A stretch of 64,000 bases of DNA, taken from assembly GCA_020091685.1 (NCBI GenBank), contig CM034605.1:12100218-12164217 (forward strand). Reading direction: 5' to 3'. Within the stretch, counting starts at the first letter, position 1. Every line of letters begins with the position of its first letter. Source of the DNA: Lutjanus erythropterus (lineage: Eukaryota > Chordata > Actinopteri > Lutjaniformes > Lutjanidae). The translations under genes and the position numbers were made by a program. The notes under the pieces are model-generated. The model saw nothing but the letters and a program-made list of their open reading frames with translations. It was not told the DNA's origin and ran no database searches. Positions 28,896 to 39,979 of this stretch are shown here, piece after piece.

Positions 28896-30943
28896 TCAGT
28901 GTTGAGGTCGCGGGTAGAGAATGTTATAGTGCGATGTTTGGTAGAGGAGGTGCACGGAGGGTTCACCGCCCTCTGGAATGATGTGGTGAGCCAACTGCTC
29001 TTCATCACCATCCATGGAGACGATGTGGATGCAAATATCCAGGGCCTGTGACAGAGCTAAGATGTCCACATGATCACACTCCATTGCCATGGTCTCTACT
29101 TCCTGGATGAAGAGAACGAAGCCATTAAACAAACCTGACAGGTCTATTTCCTAGAATTACAGACAGTAAAAGATGATCTATTATTTTTACACTAGATGGC
29201 AGCAACACTGCGTTACTAACTTGATGACAGTAGACTAGCAGATTGGGCGCCTCCACAAAGTTGAAGAAGAAGTCAGCGTGGTTTTGCAGGTGTGCAGAGG
29301 TTAGCAGCCTGAGGTACTGCACCACGCTGTCAGAGGTCATCTGATCATTGAAGAGCTGGAGTAGCCGGTCCTCCTGCTCATCAGCCTGGCACTGCTCCAC
29401 AACATTTACAACCTTAAAGACAACAGAAACCATTAGGTATTTATACTACACCCTTTTTAATGTTAACAAGATCTAGTGGTAGACTAATCACCCTTATCCA
29501 AGAGCATAGTAGGAATAAGGACCTACTCATGTAATGATGTTATAATATGTTGCTAGATGGAAAAGTGACTTCCATCCAGAAAATATCTTGTGAATTTATT
29601 TTTATTATGCAGTGTCAGATTCCAGAGATTGATACTCATCATAAAAACATCCTCACTTATCCGTGGTATTATTATAACTTGATCTATTTTGTACTAAACA
29701 CCTCATTCTGTTTTTAAGTGATTTATGTCATAAGCTCTACCTTTGTGGTTGTAAGGTACAAAGGGGTGGGGTCCAAATGGGAAATTCTGAAGGTAGCCTA
29801 TCTTAGTAACAGATTTGAGGCCACTATGTCATCCACAATAAAAAACTACATCTTATTTTTTTTAATTGGCTTGTCTTGTGCTTAATACTTGACAGTCATT
29901 TTTAGATGGTTCGTTCCCAACAATAAAAATTCCCCTTTTGATCATTCCATCTATTGAAAAAAAAAAAGTGAAAAAGTGTGTTTTTCCAGTCTAAGAATTC
30001 ATGCTATGCTGACCTAATACAAGGTTGCAAGGCTTATATATTTTATTGCCTATTAATCAATTAGTTGTTTGATCTATGACATATCAGATAACATATCACT
30101 GCTGAAGAATGATGATCACTGTTTTCCAAAGCCCAGGCCTCAAATGTTTTGTTTTCCCAGCAACCAAAAGATATGCAGTTTACTGTCAGAGGACTCAAGA
30201 AACCAGAACATATTCATTTAACCAGCAAAAATAAAAGAATTTTGACTTTTTCTTCAAAAATTACTCAAACCAATTAATTGGCTATTAAAATAGTTGAATA
30301 ATTTCATAGTTAACAAATTATTGCAGCTGTACAAGGTGGACTTACTTATTTATATTTAATAATAGACCATATAATGAGGAGATTAAGATGTATTGTTGGC
30401 TACCCACAAAAAAACTTTAAAAGTCTGTATAATATGGGCCTAATGCTAGCTGGTAAATACCATCACTGGTGTGACTGTAAAATACTGTGTTCATATTTAC
30501 TGTGTTCAGGTGGTGCTTGAAGGAACTCTCATCAAATCCCGCAGAGGAAAAGTCTTCGCAGGATTTAACAATTGTCTCCTTAAATCTGAAAGTGAAACCA
30601 ACAGGACCACCGTTAGTTTGCGACTTCATTTGGACGAGTGGCAGCAGTAAATGATGATAACTGACCTCTGTAACGCCCGGGCATTGTGTAGGAGAGACTC
30701 CAAGTGAGCGAAGCAGAAAGCTCTGTAGAAGCAGTTTCCGTCCCCTCGTACTTGTCTCACGGAGGAAAACTGGCTGCTTAAATCCTAAAAAAAGGACAAT
30801 AGGTGTTATTAATATAGGGGGACTGACTATGACCACCACCGGACCCCACCTAAAAAGCATACTTTATATTTTGCAGCCGGCGTTTGCTCAGGAAACAGCG
30901 AAGAGATGTCCTCTCTGCCTGAGACAAGGGAGCCAGCCTCCAT
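28896..30943 (-). CDS. otub2: Ubiquitin thioesterase OTUB2
   Basis: Five coding exons on the minus strand: 30863-30943, 30666-30784, 30501-30585, 29221-29412 and 28896-29102 (227 aa; human OTUB2 is 234). The OTU cysteine protease domain occupies nearly the whole protein. The catalytic Cys45 is in VRGDGNCFYRAFCFAHLE with Asp42 upstream; His217 and Asn219 lie in TSHYNILYP, the His-x-Asn pair that OTUB2 uses in place of the OTUB1 His-x-Asp. Other family blocks are LQLFNDQMTSDSVVQYLRLL and MECDHVDILALSQAL. The short N-terminus and the His-Tyr-Asn make OTUB2 rather than OTUB1. The enzyme removes ubiquitin, with K63 and K48 chain activity reported. The gene is convergent with ddx24 and its 5' end is at about 30.95 kb with a CpG-containing leader. 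Confidence 0.94.
30056..30331. repeat. 'GCTGCAACTAA' MITE copy in otub2 intron 3
   Basis: Landmarks of this family are present in order: TTAATCAATTAGTTGTTTGA, GTTTTCCAAAGCCCAGGCC, CAAATGTTTTGTTTTCCCAG, AAAGATATGCAGTTTACTGT, GGACTCAAGAAACCAGAACA, ATTTAACCAGCAAAA, ACTCAAACCAATTAATTGGC and AATTATTGCAGCTGTA. It is the most complete copy in the window (about 275 bp), non-coding. Confidence 0.65.
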
Positions 30944-31213
30944 CTGTCCACTAACAAACAGTCCGGCCGATCAGACAGCAGCGTCAACGGTCGACGTACA
31001 CACGTTACCGTCGTGTGTCAACAACCTGGAAACAACGTAAGAAAGCGTGATTACAGTTTGTCAAAACTCTGTGCGTCAAAGCGGTGTGTCAAAACATTGA
31101 TGCAATTTCAATTCCATTTTTCTGAAAACCGGATGTTTGCAAGTACCACGTGCCCTTGTTAAAGGGACAGTACAGGATGGTTTAATGCGTGAGTCATGCA
31201 ACCAGTGTAACGT

Positions 31214-31306
31214 GTTAGCTCAGGGGTCTGCAACCTTTACGATCAAAAGAGCCATTTTTGGCCAAACATATTTTCAAAGTTAAAGAATGTATAAATCCAT
31301 TTACAC

Positions 31307-31339
<33 letters not shown>

Positions 31340-31680
31340 CGCAAAAAAATGAGTTTTTAGCCCAACTTAAACTCTTGGGCTTTGAAATAATATTTTAAAA
31401 GTTTTGCTGACCTATGATATTTAGTTGAGGCAATTTACTTTTCTTTAGAAAGAAAAATGAAATCTTTGAGTTTTAGAAACTAAAAAAATGTATTTCAAAA
31501 TTAGTCACAGTGAGCTGTGAACCTGATGTGTCATTACTTTGGTATTTGAAAATGAAATCCTTTTAATTGAAAATATTAAAAATTTTAACCATCATTCGCT
31601 TTCCCTTCAATGGATTTACAGAATGACTTTTTAAATTCAACTCTTTTGGGTTTCTAAAACTCAAAGATTTAAATTTATCC
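31214..31680. repeat. Composite repeat with A-run and inverted arms
   Basis: CAGGGGTCTGCAACCTTTAC and AAAAGAGCCATTTTTGGCC are a frequent fish repeat start. An A-homopolymer of about 28 follows (31309-31337). Further on, AAATCTTTGAGTTTTAGAAA (about 31458) is inverted relative to TTTCTAAAACTCAAAGATTT (about 31652), giving 20-bp arms around a 175-bp loop, as in a foldback MITE. Confidence 0.45.
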
Positions 31681-31924
31681 AAAGAAGAAAAAAATATGTC
31701 AAAAGATTTGCTGTTGCCTGGATGTATTTCCTTAGTTTCTCAGTATTTTGCTGTGCTCGGGATGTTTCACCAGCCCAAAACATTGGTATTTGATGTCCTG
31801 GAATGTTCTGGCCCATTTGCGAACAGCTTGGACAAATCATGCTTACACTACCTTTTAACCCCCAGTTTATCACAAACATTCAGAACCAACACATTTGGAG
31901 ATAAGTGGTTTTAACTGGACAGGT

Positions 31925-32556
31925 TGGGTGTGACAACGTGTAATCTGTAACTAGCAACTGAAGCTGTAAGACAAATGTAGTTGAGTTCAATATGTGCTTC
32001 CAAGATGTAATGGAGTAGAAGTATAAAGAAGCATAAAAAGGAAATACAAGTACCTTGTGTTTGTAGTTAAGTACAGTACTTGAGTAAATGTGCTTAGTTA
32101 CATTTCACCACAGTAAAAGAATCACCAGCAGTGTTGGACGAAATACTCATGTCCTTTTCTCAAGTAATATTAGCAATACTAAAATACTTTGTTACAAATA
32201 GGCAGAAATTCACCTTAAAAAAAAATCTTACTAATGTAAAGGCATAGACATATTTTCTGAAGAAAAAAATACTGGATTTATGTATCTGGTTGATGTGAGG
32301 CTATTTTTAACCATATATTGCAATGCGTCATATTTATCTGTTATGTTTTTAATCTCCAAAGTAACAAGTAACTACATCTGTCAGCTTGTCACATTATTGT
32401 AGTGGAGCAAAATGTTAAAGAGACTATTTCCCTTTGAAATGGAGTAGAAATATATCTAGAATCACATGGAAATACTCAAGTACTTTTTTTTTTAAACTGT
32501 CTGTAAGTACAATACTTGAGTAAATGTTTAGTTACTCTACACTTTGTGTTATGAAC
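31925..32556. repeat. Two adjacent 'AGTACTTGAGTAAATGT' MITE copies
   Basis: 31925-32112 is the 3' part of one copy (CTGTAACTAGCAACTGAAGC ... TACTTGAGTAAATGTGCTTA ... CACCACAG). 32129-32556 is a second, fuller copy, starting AGTGTTGGACGAAATACTCA and ending AATACTTGAGTAAATGTTTA. The family (start CAGTGGTGGAAGAAGTACTC, end GAGTAAATGTACTTAGTTAC) is widespread in teleosts; relatives lie at 37491-38290 and 52735-53275. Non-coding. Confidence 0.6.
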
Positions 32557-33163
32557 GAGTGAGTTCTGGTGGTCTGAAGGCCTGAAGGTAAGATAAAGTA
32601 AGCTACTACTGTATGTCAGAGGATCCTCCCACCAACTAAAAGTATTCTGCACTGACTTGTTGTCTGTACCCAGATTATAACTTAATCATTAGGAATGCGT
32701 GCCACTGACAAAACAAACCCTTTAAAAGTATGACTTAACATGCTTCACTGTTTTAACTGCATTGCAGAGATGAGTAGCATTGTAGCATAATTGGTGATCA
32801 TTGTCTGCACTCCATGGCTGTAAGAAAACATGCAGGACTGTCTAGCAACACACAGCAGACCAGAAAAAAATAATTTGCTTTGCAGAATACGTAAATGGAG
32901 GCATCTTTTGGCCCTGCACAGCGTAGGATTTACAACAGCAAAGTCGGATTCTCTCTGCTACCTTCCTTTATATTTAATGTATTTAACAAACAGAATGCAG
33001 AATTCTTACTTTACATCATTTAAAATACTTCTTCATGAATTGCAAACATTTTGTCATTGCTGTTTGTATAATTTAAATCTCAGAACACTGCAATTATACA
33101 ATTGCACAAACCATTTTGATGAGTATCACTGCCTGTCTGACAGCATCATTTGACTATGACCAT

Positions 33164-33169
33164 TTTATT
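33164..33169 (-). terminator. Polyadenylation signal for the ccdc197-like gene
   Basis: TTTATT on the plus strand reads AATAAA on the minus strand, about 280 bp beyond the stop codon at 33447-33449. Confidence 0.5.
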
Positions 33170-33446
33170 TTAAACACAACAAAGATTACATTCAGAGATA
33201 CACATTTCCAAAGTTCTGATCATTATTACAAAATCTATCTGAAATTTTAAGTGCAAAATATGGTGCATATCATTTTGCATTATATTTTTAAAGACTCAAA
33301 CTCTGTTATACAAACTCAAATAATGTAAGTGTCAAACCACTCTCAAATGTTGATGAAAGTATCTTAACGCAAGGCTCATTTATAAGCTTTTTCCAGAGTC
33401 ATACCACTGTTTCCAAGGTCAGATTCGTGGCAAAATAAGTTCTCCA

Positions 33447-36400
33447 TCAACTCGTCGTCTCGCTCTTTCGAGTGACTTTACTTGAACTTTTGATTTGTGT
33501 TTTGCTGCCAATGCTTTTCATTGATCCCCTCCCTCGTCTGTCTGTCAGAGCTGTTCGGCTTGTCATCGCAGACCCCGACTCCATCAGTCTCCTCGCTCTC
33601 CTCTCCGTGTCTGCCTTGTCCAAAATGTACTCCTGAAAACAAACTTTTGGTTAGTTAAAAGTTAGGCCAAGGAACTTAAATTTTCAATATGAAGACAAAC
33701 AACCAACCCTTTTGTTAAGATATTACCTTCACCATGTCCAGCATTTTCACTGCGTTCATGTTTTCCAGAGGTCCATATGCCGGGAGATAACACTGTTCTG
33801 CAAGATTGTTGATGCCCATAAGCAAGGTTCCCACCTCTTCAACCTGAGAGATAATGGCACATATGTTTAAGTTTCTATCCCAAACTCCTGCCTGCAAATT
33901 GGCTAAGAGTAATATCCAACTCAAAACCTTGAAAACAAACCTTCTCTCTGGCTAGGCCTTGCTCAACCACCAGGTTAACCTCTGCCTGCTTGTTCTTCTC
34001 CTTCAGGGTTTCTAACTCACTCTGGAGTTCAGACAGTTCCTTATTAGCCATCTGTAACATAAATACAAACTCTTAATAGGTTGTTTGTTCAATCACTGTC
34101 CTATATAGACATAGTATCTGTGCATGTCTGACCAGTTTTCTGATGCTGTACTCCTGCTTCATGGTATGCTGTTTTCTCTGGCCCTGCTCCACCTCCTCCG
34201 TCAGACGGACCAAACGCTGCAGCAACTGCTGGTGGGTGATGGACAGGGTCTCATGGCGCCGAATGATTGGCATAACCAAGGAGTCAGAGCTGTTATCAAG
34301 GTGAGCTGATAAGAGATGCAGATGTGCAGTTTACGACCAGAGTGTAATTAGCGCATAAAGATAAACAAAACAGGTTCATTTAGAAGTCAGTTTTGTACTC
34401 ACAGCTGGGGAGAAAATCAAGTGTTTTCATCAAGTAGTCCTCATAGATCTTGTATTTTGACATTCTCTCCTTTAAAACTTGCTGCCTGTGTTTTGAAATA
34501 TGGGAAAACTTAAGTAAAAAGTTTTCTGAATGAGTGATGTTGTTATATTAAGGCTTTGGAATAGAGTCCTCACCTGGCTTTAAGTTGTTTCAGCTGTTCT
34601 GTCAGATCTTCTATCTCTCTCTGCTTAGCAATGTTCTGCTCCCGTGCAACCTCATACTTCTTCAATGCCCGGCGTCTCTTCACTTCGTTTTCAGCCACAA
34701 ACTTCTCAAATTTCATTGCTTTCTCTTTAGTCTGGGTAAACAAATCCCAAGGGAAGCAGCATTAGGACATTTCACAGTGATAAATATCTACTCCTTAATC
34801 ATTCTTGTATTCAAGCAGTTTTGGGATGTTTCAGTTAGTCCAGCACACCCTGGTACTGTAGTTTTTCTTAATCATAGGAAGACAAAAACGCATGTCTCTG
34901 AAAATAAACTGATCAGAGTGGTATTAGGTCTCAGTCCAAGAGAGCACATAGGGAAGAACCGGTTTCTGGTTCCCTGTAGAGTTCACAGTTACACAGTAAC
35001 ACAGTTAAAACTTTAAAAAAAAAAAGTAAATGCTGTAGCCCCAAATTACTTATTAAACTTTTCCTGACAAGTCAGAGAGACTCACAGGCACAAAAAACCC
35101 AAATTCCTGGTAAAAGATTGTTGATGTTGGTAAGAATGAGTAGCCAGATGGGGAAAAGTTATTTTAGACACTCAGGTGCCCAGGAATTAAGTTAAATTCC
35201 TAATAGCAAAAAACAGTTTTCAGAATCATTCCTGTTAATGCTGAACATATTTTTTTCTGTATGTTGATGTCGTTTGTGCTTTTTTATGGCATTAAGGCCG
35301 TACTCCACGATTTCTACATGCAACTGCGCACAAGCACAAACACAAACCTCTACGCCATCAAACTCCAAGGACCACAATGGAAATAGTCCTGTGACTCTCT
35401 TGTGTTATCCTTGATCCCCTTTTAATTGTACGTGTACTGGTGCTGCAACCATGTAATCATCTTTGTAAATGAACTGCCAAATAAACAAACAAACCTGCTG
35501 TTGTTTTGTTTCCAGTTCAGACCTTCTCTGAGCCAGAGCCTCCACACGGCTCTTAAACTCTTGCCGTTTGAGTGCGAGTTGCTTGTCCACCTCGTCCAAC
35601 TCAGCCTGTTTCTTCAGAACCAGGGTCCTTTGCAAAGTGTTCACTCCTGCCTCAAGGACTCTGCTAGCAGTCTGCACATTGAGAAATACTATTAGCTGCA
35701 TAAACACTAAAACTCTTTCCAAGGACTAAAATAAAAAGTGAGTCATGCTGGCAACAAAATATATTTTTCTGTATTATTATTATTAAAAGTTATACTACAC
35801 TGCCTGGCCAAAAAGTCTCCCATTGGATAATTACTGTAGTGATTAATATGTTTCATCTGGCAACAAGTTATTGAACCCTAACTGATGCAGTGAGAAGCTT
35901 CTCATTTCTTAAACAACCATGTCAGAAGACATATCCTGTGGTCATGGAAAAGATGTTACTGTATTTCAGAGGGGTTAAAATATTGGCCTGAATCAGCCAA
36001 AGAAAACAACTACGGAGATTGCTGATCGACTAAAATTAGGTTAAGAACTGTCCAACATATTATTAAAACCGGGAAGGATAGTGATGAACCATCATCTTCA
36101 GGGAAGAAATGTGGTCAGAAAAAAAATCTTGAATGTTCGTGATTGGAGATCACTGAAACATTTGGTGAAATCAAATCATAAAAATCAACAGTATAACTCA
36201 TGGCTATGTATAACAGTGAAAGTAAAAGCATTATCACATGCATAATGTGGGGCGAACTCAAGGGATTGGGACTGAACAGCCGTGTACCCTTAAGAAAACC
36301 ACTTATTAGTGAGTCTAATTGGAAAAAAAGCTTCAGTTTGCTAGGGAGCATAAAGATTGGACTTTGGAGCAATGGAAAAAGGTCAGGTGGTCTGATGAGT

Positions 36401-37117
36401 CCAGGTTTACCCTGTTCCAGAGTGAGGGGTGCATCAGGGTAAGAAAAGAGGCGGCTGAAGTGATGCACCCATCATGCCTAGTGCCCACTGTACAAGCCTG
36501 TGGGGGCAGTGTCATGATCTGGGGTTGCTTCAGTTGGTCAGGTCAAAGTTAAGCAACATTATGTGGCCAAAAAATGAGGTCAGCTCACTACCTGAATATA
36601 CTGAATGAGCTGTTTTTTTCATCAATGGATTTTTTTCTTCCCTGATGGCATGGACATACTCCAAGATGACAATGCCAGGATTCATCAGGCTTAAATTGTG
36701 AAAAAGTGGTTCAGGGAGCATGAGACATCATTTTCACACATGGATTGGCCACCACAGAGTCTGGACCTTAACCCCACTGGGGCAGTCTGTTTTCATAAAT
36801 TAATTTATCTTTATTTTTTATCTCATGCTCGTTGATTGTCTTACCTCTGTTACAACGGGTATGTAGTTGACATTTTCCTCCTTTTTATGTCTGAAGAGAA
36901 AACTGATTTTCAGTGATAGCATTCAATCGAGACATTTATAAATGACTTTTCAAGAAAAAGAGAGTTGACATGCAGCCCACTGTATAATAAAAGCACAGGC
37001 CTACCCGGGATCTTCCGCCTGCGTTACAAAAACGTTTCTTATTCTGTTTTGCACCGTCAGTTTTAGACGAGGATCGCTACTGTCTAATATGACAGGAAGA
37101 GAAGAAGATGCCGTCAT
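33447..37117 (-). CDS. ccdc197: Coiled-coil protein of the CFAP73/CCDC42 (DUF4200) type, probably CCDC197
   Basis: Nine coding exons on the minus strand: 37005-37117, 36845-36890, 35495-35671, 34574-34731, 34403-34485, 34133-34305, 33941-34051, 33727-33843 and 33447-33632 (387 aa). After a short polar N-terminus ([20 protein letters not shown]) comes a long heptad-rich coiled coil (about residues 53-290) with [40 protein letters not shown], a [11 protein letters not shown] segment and a second coil ([19 protein letters not shown]). This order (coil, ENxxKRxRA block, YxxYLxxV/L block, coil) is that of CFAP73/CCDC42 axonemal proteins. The C-terminal tail is basic and Ser-rich. The symbol rests on synteny, since human CCDC197 lies between ASB2 and OTUB2; the family call is stronger. 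A role in cilia/flagella is inferred. Intron 2 carries a Tc1 relic. Confidence 0.75.
35800..36785 (+). mobile_element. Decayed Tc1 transposon in an intron of the ccdc197-like gene
   Basis: The left terminus CACTGCCTGGCCAAAAAGTC is that of a fish Tc1 family. Transposase relics follow on the plus strand in shifting frames: at 36319-36550 [20 protein letters not shown] (with the first catalytic Asp of DDE) and [12 protein letters not shown], and near 36655-36720 a DNAxxH remnant. The 3' part breaks off at about 36785 without a matching inverted repeat. Several frameshifts and deletions are present, so it is inactive. It is antisense to the host gene (the host is on the minus strand). Confidence 0.8.
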
Positions 37118-37490
37118 GTTTGTTTGTTTTTTTTTGTAGATGTATCGTCAGTGAATCCTGATGAGTGAACAGGTCCTGCAGTTATTCCACGTTTAAACGA
37201 TCAGGAGTACGACCAAAGGGTCTTTTCCGGATGTTTTCCTGAATTTGTGTAGCTGTTGCCCGGGAAACGCGGGCGCGACAAAGGGGAATGAGCCGGGAGG
37301 CATGGTAATGAGATCGTTAGAGGTCTGAGACCGGGAGAAAACTAAGAGCACTCACTCCGTTTGTTTTCCCGCGGATCGTGTTGTGCAGAGGAGCAAACTG
37401 AGGATTTCTGACCCTGAGGTCCAGGAAGGATCCGGGATGCACTGATATCAACTTGATGTGTTTCTCTGCAGACTTTACCAGTAAGATGTG

Positions 37491-38290
37491 TTCAGTGATG
37501 GGAGAAATATTCAGATCCTTTACACAGCTTAGCAATACCACACTGCGAAATACTCTACCACAAGTATGTGTTGCACTCAAAACCTTAAAGGGATAGTTCA
37601 CCTAAAAATGAAAATTCAGTCATTATCTGCTCACCCTCATGCCGATTGGAGGTCGAGTTTTGTTTTTTAGTCCAAAAAAAAAACACAGCTGGAGTTTCAC
37701 AAGAAAATGGTTGCAGAATCGGCCAGACAATGTAAATGAATGTTGACCAGTTTTCAAATATGAAAAACAACTGGGGGAAAAAAAGCCTTCATACTGCTCC
37801 TCTGGTATAATCCAAGTCTTCTAGCCTATTCATTCTCCAGCAAAACAATCCTTGACAGTATTTTACCAAATGTTTCTATGTATTAATGTGCATGTTGCAT
37901 TTTACTGCTGTAGTTGTTCAAGACTAAATTTAGCTGCTTTATTGTATGTAAAATCGTATATAACAGTAAACTTAACTCTTCAAGTCCCTAATTATTCTTT
38001 CTGAAATATATGATGAACACAGAAAACTGCACATCTTAACAAGGAAAACAAAATTAGCACAGTAATTTAATACAAATAACCCAAAAATGTAATGTTTGCA
38101 GTAACTACGGTTACACAAGGAACATCTGATGGAAATTAAACATGTTTTAAAGTCATTGTAAGAACTGTAATGGAATTATTAAGTACTTGTATCACTACTC
38201 AGTATCAGCAAGTACCCAAATGTAAGTACTTGAACTTTACTTGGTCTAACAAAAGTAATATTGTAGCATCCCTACTTTATATACTGTCAG
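37491..38290. repeat. 'GAAGTACTCAGATCCTTTAC' MITE copy interrupted by a TTAA MITE
   Basis: The left part (37494-37583) reads CAGTGATGGGAGAAATATTCAGATCCTTTACACAG-like in short blocks; it resumes after 37855 with TGTGCATGTTGCATTTTACTG then TGTAGTTGTTCAAGAC and later AGTACTTGAACTTTACTTGG. Between them sits the 37586-37815 insertion. Nested order: the TTAA MITE is younger. Confidence 0.5.
37586..37815 (+). mobile_element. TTAA-type MITE ('AGGGATAGTTCACC' family), 3'-truncated
   Basis: TTAAAGGGATAGTTCACCTA followed by AAAATGAAAATTCAGTCATT and ATCTGCTCACCCTCATGCCG is the start of a highly repeated teleost element with TTAA target sites. The body continues to about 37815 (CTGGTATAATCCAAGTCTTC). The right inverted terminus is not seen. 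No coding capacity. Confidence 0.65.
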
Positions 38291-38777
38291 CTAGTTTAAT
38301 AATACATCATGTTTGTACCATTGCTGCCCTATGAGAAACATATATCTCTAAAAAGTCAGCTTTTCATGAGAAAAACAGCCCTGCTTTCAGCTCTGTGATG
38401 ATGCATTTTCCAGCTAATTCAAGATTTACTGATTTGTGTTTTAAAAAGGTAGTTTATTTAAATAAAGGGCAGAGTAGGAAGTTCTCAACCTATGAAGGAG
38501 CTCTTCAACAATCACCAAATTTGGAGATGCTGGTTTTTACTCGACAGGAAGGGTTAGGAAGAAGTGTGCTTTGAAAGTAACTAGAAGGCTAAATAGTACT
38601 GTCACAATATCAGATTTCCACTACACAATTTGGCCAAAGAATTCATAATAACAACATAATCACAACTTTGTAGAAAACTGGAGAAAAAATATTAATCATC
38701 TATCAGTCAAATTCATCTTTAAATATTGTGTTTTGTCTCATGTGTATTATTAACACGATATGAAGATTCAGTTTTTT

Positions 38778-38920
38778 TTAAGCTACTACAAGAAACTTAA
38801 AACTGTTATGAAACAGTCTCAATTTAATACTGATGTCCCTATATGACCATCACATTCATTATTCTTTAGAAGGGGCCTCCAAAATCAACAAAATATAAAA
38901 GTTCCTTGTAGTAGCTTTAA
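38778..38920. repeat. Foldback MITE with AAGCTACTACAAG arms
   Basis: AAGCTACTACAAGAAACTTA (about 38779) is inverted relative to AAGTTCCTTGTAGTAGCTTT (about 38898), 17 of 18 core bases pairing across a loop of about 100 bp. This is the size and shape of a short foldback element; no coding content. Confidence 0.5.
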
Positions 38921-39979
38921 GAATTAGGAGAACGTTCTCAATCCATAAAGAAACACTTAATTCTGATTCAAAATCACCTAATTTGTAGAGTCATTGTTTT
39001 CACCAGACATGACGGATATGAAAAATTGTAATCTGAGAATTAACTAGTAACTAAAGCTGTAAAAAAAAAAAAAAAACACAATGAGAGTGCTGCTTTCCAA
39101 CTTTCTCTTTATACATTTTGACATGTCTGAAGAGAGATAGGCATGTTTTCTCTTACTTCACTGAAAAGTCCATTCATTCAGTGACTTCAGTAAAAAGTTA
39201 ATTCTGAGTGTATGCGCACAGGAAGTTTTGTGTTAACACATCACACTTGTGTAAGATGCATACCGCAAACCATGATTGTTTCCAAAGTAATTGTGATGCC
39301 ACAAAATCATGCTCATACGTATTCATGTTAAATCCAGATTTGACATAGCACAGAGCAAACTTTCCCCTTCAGCAGATGAATGTGAAAACAGCCTTTTAGT
39401 GTCAAACTCTGCACATACATCATTCTGCACAGTGAAGGGCAGGATATCCAAGATACACATTTTTTTCATAGCACACATTGGTATGACATGTCATAATAGG
39501 AAAAACACAGTTTAGATTAAGAACAGTAATGGCTATATGCAAATTAAATTTGACAATAGACCCTTTTCCCAGCTGATGTTTTGACATGAGCTAGCACAAA
39601 AACTACAGGTATTATTATAAATATGAATAAGAACTGAATTTCATTTAGCTTTACTCGTTTCAGGGCCCTATAACTGTGTAAGCTGGCTCACCAGCAATTA
39701 CACCTCTGCTTTTCCTGATGTGACAAGTCAAAATATCTGATGTGAAAAAGACTCAATTCAGGCAATTAGGCATCTCCCGCTCTGACCTATAAAGGTCTGC
39801 AATTACTGAATGAAACAGAGAACAAAGGTGCTGGTAATGTTCAGAGAAAAAATCCATGAAAACTTCACTTAATGTGAAAATTGACCTTGTTGCACACACC
39901 TTCTCAGTATTGCTGCAGTCTTCATTCATGCAATGTGTGTGTGTGTGCGTGTTTGTGTGTGTCACCAGTAGAGCTGGAG

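Larger units (their letters stand above)
30944..33163. other. Spacer between otub2 and the ccdc197-like gene
   Basis: 30944-31140 is the otub2 leader/promoter side. The remainder is repeat debris: a 'CAGGGGTCTGCAACCTTTAC' repeat start at about 31214, an A-run of about 28 at 31309-31337, an inverted pair around 31457-31490 and 31645-31676, and two partial MITEs at 31925-32556. 32560-33160 shows no recognised element. No gene is supported. Confidence 0.5.
37118..39979. other. Repeat-rich spacer downstream of the ccdc197-like promoter
   Basis: 37118-37320 is the promoter side of the minus-strand gene and is relatively GC-rich (GGAAACGCGGGCGCGACAAA). Beyond it, 37491-38290 and 38778-38920 are MITE-derived (see entries), an A-run lies at 39061-39076 and a TG-run at 39934-39961. 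No coding region is supported. Confidence 0.5.
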
